Assembly (NCBI GenBank): GCA_002293185.1
Contig: DBCS01000007.1
Span: 124,231-188,230 of the forward strand
Direction: 5' to 3'
Source of the DNA: Flavobacteriales bacterium UBA952
Lineage (GTDB): Bacteria; Bacteroidota; Bacteroidia; Flavobacteriales_D; Crocinitomicaceae
DNA length: 64,000 nucleotides
The notes under the pieces are model-generated. The model was not told the DNA's origin. It made no database searches and saw nothing but the letters and a program-made list of their open reading frames with translations. Of this stretch, positions 61,188 through 64,000 are shown one piece after another; position 1 is the first letter of the stretch; every line of letters starts with the position of its first letter. Made by a program: the position numbers and the translations under genes.

Positions 61188-63884
61188 TTAGCGCAGTAAA
61201 TTGACATGCCCTGTTAGCACCTTGCGCTCATCAAGGTCTGGGTTTTTGTACAAAATGCGATAAGTGTAAATACCGGTAGGCGCTTGTATGGCATCCGGAC
61301 CATAAGAGCCGTCCCAACCAACAAGGGCATTGCGGCTTTCAAAAATGATTTCTCCCCAACGGTTATAGATGGTAAATTCATAGTTTTGAGGGTCATAGCC
61401 CGCATAGAACACTGGACAAAACACCTGGTTATTTTGGTCGCCATCTGGGGTGAAGCTATTGGGAATATAGATCAACTCATTGTATTGATAACCAATACTC
61501 ACAGATGTAGCATCTGCACATTGTAAGTCAGTGAGTGCAGTCAGTGTAATGGTATAACCACTCATTGTGTTTTGGAATATATGAGAGGGTTCAAAGTCAT
61601 AGGCCGATTGCCCGTCTCCGAAATCCCAAACATAGTTGGTTGCACCAGTTGATAAGTTGTTAAACATGACGTATTGCGCTTCTTGTGTAAAGACGCTAAT
61701 TGGCGACTCAAAATTAGCTACAGGTAAGTTTTCTACATAAATATATGCCAATTCGGTATGGGTGTCATAACAACCAAAAGACGTGGTAGCCGCAAGGCTG
61801 ACATCAAAGGTTCCGCCATTGGAGAATACGATGGTGGGTGCACTACCTGAGGCAGATAAAGCATTGCTCGTGGACCAACTGTAGGTGGAATTGCTTGCAT
61901 CATCTGCAGTAAACGTAACGCTCAGCGGTGCACAGCCTTCAAGCGGATTCGCACTAAAGGTTACTACTGGAAGCGGATGAACCGTAACGCTTCCTGTTGC
62001 AGGTAAACTAGGACAATTATTGAGCGTGTAAACTACAGATAGGGTGGTGTCTTGAAGAGGTATAAAAGTTTGACTTGCTCCACCCGCTATACTGTTAGGC
62101 CCCCATGTATAATTACCACCAAGTAAATCTGGTGTTGCAGTAAGCGTGACGGGGTCGGTTTGGCAGATACTGGCGCTACTGAGCACAACAACAGGTATTG
62201 GGTTGACCGTAACTTGTGCTGTGGCACTCGGGCTTGTACAATTGTTCAAGGTATAGGTAACTGAATAGTTAGTTGTTGTTGGCGGGTTAATTGTGATGGT
62301 GTCGTTGACTTCTGTGGTGGACCACAAATATGTTCCCCCAGCCAAATTTGCTGTGGCAATGAGGTTGATGGTATCACCGTAACAAATGACGGCATTAGCT
62401 GTGGTTACCACAGGGATAGGATTCACTAAAATGGTCATTTGTGCGGTATCTTGGCAATTTAGAAGGTCATAAATGACCGCATAGGTTGTTGTTGCGGTGG
62501 GGCTCACAGTAATACTTGAACTGTTTGCTGCAACCGGAGACCATGAATAAGTACCACCAGGAAGATCTACAATTGTGTTGAGCGTTGCAGAACTTCCAAC
62601 ACAAATGGTATCGTTTGCACCGCTGATAACAGGGTAAGGCTTCACTATAATGGACCCCGTAACACTGGGACTCACACAACCGTTTGAGCTGGTATAAACT
62701 ACACTGTAATTAGTATTAACACTCGGATTATCGTTGAGTGTAGCGGCAGTTGAGCCATTACTCCAGAGATAGGTACCGCCTGTGCCAACATTATTGACAT
62801 ATAATGTGCCACTTGTACCGATGCATATCGAATCCGTTGTAACTATTGGTTGGGGTGTGGGTTCGACTGTTACTATTACGTTAGCGGTTCCGGTGCAACC
62901 TGCTGCGCTATACTCTACTGCATATGTTGTGGTGGTACTCGGCGCTATGGTAAGCGACGGGCCAGTTCCGACCGGCGCTCCATTAAGGAACCAACTAAAA
63001 ACACCACCGGCTGTTGGAGAGCTGGCAGTTAGTGTGCCCGTGGCACCTTCACAAATGGTAATAGGGTTTACGGTTACGGACGGCCCTGGGTTAACAGTCA
63101 CGGTAGTTGTTGCATTCACGGTTCCGCAATTTGGAACGGTTAATGTGACGGTATAAGTACCCGCCGCAAGGAGTGTGGGACTGGGAATTGTAGGGTTTTG
63201 AAGGGTTGAGCTAAAGTTGTTAGGCCCAGCCCAGGACCAACTATAGTTTGTTCCGGTAGGGTTTGGGACTGCTCCAAAGTTTAGGGCTTGCCCACTGCAA
63301 ATCGGGCTGGTATTTGATGCAGTTAATGTAGGCGTTGTACAACAGTTAATATACATGGAAATACGCCCAATGCTTAAATTGACTTCTGACCAAATGTTAG
63401 CCATTGCCGCACCTGTTCCAGCCGGACAAGATTGCATACCGCTTCTTTGAAGCGTGGTATTGAATCCGTTGATGCTCGTCACAAAGTTTGCGGGGCCATA
63501 GCTATTAACACAGTTGGGCCCTCGGGCACCATAAACACCGATAATTTCTCCAGCGGCAACAGGGATATTACATGCAATTACTTGCGTTGCTGGTGCATTC
63601 GAAATGGTAAATAATTGAATAAAATTGTTAGTGGTAGCGGCAAATGCAGGTGGCGGGCCAGCAGTAAATCGGACAACGCGAATCGTTTGCGTACCTGTGG
63701 CACTGGCATCGGGTGGAATGTAAAGGCCACAAATGGTAAAACTTGTCGGGGCAGTGAAATGGTACCCTCGAATCATGCTGGTAAATGTACTTGTTTGTGT
63801 GCCAACACTTATGGGTGTTCCTTGGCTGTAAGAAACACCAAAAAAAGCAAAGCAAATGCTAAGTAGAAGTATGAGTCTATTCAT
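61188..63884 (-). CDS. Large T9SS type B surface protein with Ig-like repeats and PKD
   Basis: 898 residues. Signal peptide 1-20; an N-terminal unknown domain (about 25-180); six Ig-like repeats (183-637); a PKD-like pair (about 640-805, VWDFGDG); and a type B T9SS sorting domain (about 810-898, IPNSFTPDGDQNN to VLTGHVNLLR, gliding-motility-associated C-terminal type). Predicted to be a surface adhesin or matrix protein. The start follows the upstream type B gene's TAA without a gap (TAAATG), so the two are coupled. Confidence 0.9.
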   Translation of the reverse strand: MNRLILLLSICFAFFGVSYSQGTPISVGTQTSTFTSMIRGYHFTAPTSFTICGLYIPPDASATGTQTIRVVRFTAGPPPAFAATTNNFIQLFTISNAPATQVIACNIPVAAGEIIGVYGARGPNCVNSYGPANFVTSINGFNTTLQRSGMQSCPAGTGAAMANIWSEVNLSIGRISMYINCCTTPTLTASNTSPICSGQALNFGAVPNPTGTNYSWSWAGPNNFSSTLQNPTIPSPTLLAAGTYTVTLTVPNCGTVNATTTVTVNPGPSVTVNPITICEGATGTLTASSPTAGGVFSWFLNGAPVGTGPSLTIAPSTTTTYAVEYSAAGCTGTANVIVTVEPTPQPIVTTDSICIGTSGTLYVNNVGTGGTYLWSNGSTAATLNDNPSVNTNYSVVYTSSNGCVSPSVTGSIIVKPYPVISGANDTICVGSSATLNTIVDLPGGTYSWSPVAANSSSITVSPTATTTYAVIYDLLNCQDTAQMTILVNPIPVVTTANAVICYGDTINLIATANLAGGTYLWSTTEVNDTITINPPTTTNYSVTYTLNNCTSPSATAQVTVNPIPVVVLSSASICQTDPVTLTATPDLLGGNYTWGPNSIAGGASQTFIPLQDTTLSVVYTLNNCPSLPATGSVTVHPLPVVTFSANPLEGCAPLSVTFTADDASNSTYSWSTSNALSASGSAPTIVFSNGGTFDVSLAATTSFGCYDTHTELAYIYVENLPVANFESPISVFTQEAQYVMFNNLSTGATNYVWDFGDGQSAYDFEPSHIFQNTMSGYTITLTALTDLQCADATSVSIGYQYNELIYIPNSFTPDGDQNNQVFCPVFYAGYDPQNYEFTIYNRWGEIIFESRNALVGWDGSYGPDAIQAPTGIYTYRILYKNPDLDERKVLTGHVNLLR
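61974..63338 (-). repeat. Six Ig-like repeats with cysteine pairs
   Basis: Units of about 72-84 residues (183-266, 267-342, 343-415, 417-488, 489-562, 563-637) each open with a xxxxIC motif (for example PVVTTANAVICYGD) and carry a second Cys. In units 2-6 the two Cys are about 48-52 apart (278/330, 354/403, 428/477, 501/549, 574/624), pointing to one disulfide per repeat. Unit 1 lacks that exact spacing. Confidence 0.75.
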
Positions 63885-64000
63885 TTATCGAATCAAATTA
63901 ATATGGCCCGTAATGGTTTGGCGTTTATCCAAGGAGGGTGTTTTTATAGTAATTACGTAGGTATACGTTCCAGCCGGACAAGAGTTGCCTTTTGCTCCAT
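63885..64000 (-). CDS. C-terminus of a second T9SS type B protein (runs off the window)
   Basis: The last 37 codons end in SCPAGTYTYVITIKTPSLDK and RQTITGHINLIR, the final strands of the type B (gliding-motility-associated) sorting domain; the neighbouring protein ends in almost the same pattern (VLTGHVNLLR). The stop TAA is directly followed by the ATG of the next gene. The remainder lies beyond the window edge. Confidence 0.85.
   Translation of the reverse strand, partial: GAKGNSCPAGTYTYVITIKTPSLDKRQTITGHINLIR

Noticed and set aside
62782..63156. Plus-strand open frame opposite the Ig-like repeats
   Set aside because: It mirrors the repeated minus-strand sequence and has no plausible start or product.
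1..64000. tRNA or rRNA genes, CRISPR arrays, transposases, integrases, attachment sites and riboswitches
   Set aside because: Looked for in every intergenic stretch; none recognised. All intergenic gaps are under 150 bases.

Overview
The window comes from a Bacteroidota chromosome, most likely Flavobacteriales (a Crocinitomicaceae or Cryomorphaceae-like lineage is my guess at low confidence). The evidence is type IX secretion (T9SS) sorting domains on at least five proteins, lipoproteins with no recognisable Shine-Dalgarno sites, repeated TAnnTTTG promoter boxes, and family-restricted proteins (DUF6029, Omp28-like, DUF4271, DUF4270, DUF4292, short GlgA-like protein). It is dense core-genome sequence: about 45 protein genes, none obviously broken, no RNA gene, insertion sequence, prophage or CRISPR array seen, and no gene-free stretch over 300 bases. 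The two genes cut by the window edges are rnr (left) and a T9SS type B protein (right).

Layout. 1-2032 (minus): a small T9SS cargo protein translationally coupled to RNase R. 2166-9773 (plus): a tight seven-gene run of exported TlpA-like thioredoxin, DUF6029 barrel, Omp28-like lipoprotein, sigma-54 (rpoN), PAP2-like membrane protein, coiled-coil lipoprotein and TPR protein. 9777-19389: glutaryl-CoA dehydrogenase-type ACAD (minus), DUF4271 plus hemD, a secreted thioredoxin-fold T9SS protein, an RluA-type pseudouridine synthase, ispG (minus) and a GT39-like membrane glycosyltransferase. 19386-27560: uridine kinase followed by a 1189-residue NtrY-like orphan sensor kinase (minus), a secreted trypsin-fold T9SS protease, hemW and bacilliredoxin. 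27615-35197: lipoprotein, mutS, an SpoU-type rRNA/tRNA methyltransferase, lysS and the panC-panD-rfaE2 cluster. 35292-39250: short GlgA-like protein, DUF4270 lipoprotein and glmS. 39267-40915: phhB, an L,D-transpeptidase-like protein and a 1-Cys peroxiredoxin.

41004-45818 (minus) is the most accessory-looking segment: a TonB-dependent receptor, a lipoprotein and a beta-propeller phytase lipoprotein, plausibly a phosphate-scavenging locus. 45965-55992 contains dxr, a very large outer-membrane protein, serS, and then dut, an NDP-sugar nucleotidyltransferase, a TPR lipoprotein and DUF4292, running into envC (to 57271). 57243-64000 (minus) holds polysaccharide assembly genes (two T9SS type B adhesin-like proteins, Wzx flippase, Wzz chain-length regulator, Wzy/WaaL-type ligase).

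Three architectural signals stand out. First, several genes have a TAnnTTTG-type box ending only 3-4 bases before the ATG, which predicts leaderless or near-leaderless transcripts. Second, all eight convergent gene junctions are either overlapping or at most 16 bases apart, and hardly any has a recognisable intrinsic terminator. Third, a perfect TGTAAC-N4-GTTACA inverted repeat sits about 41.5 bases upstream of the predicted peroxiredoxin start site, the classic class II position of a Crp/Fnr-type activator. I did not find an unmistakable novel defence or mobile system; the best candidates for new biology are listed in the findings.
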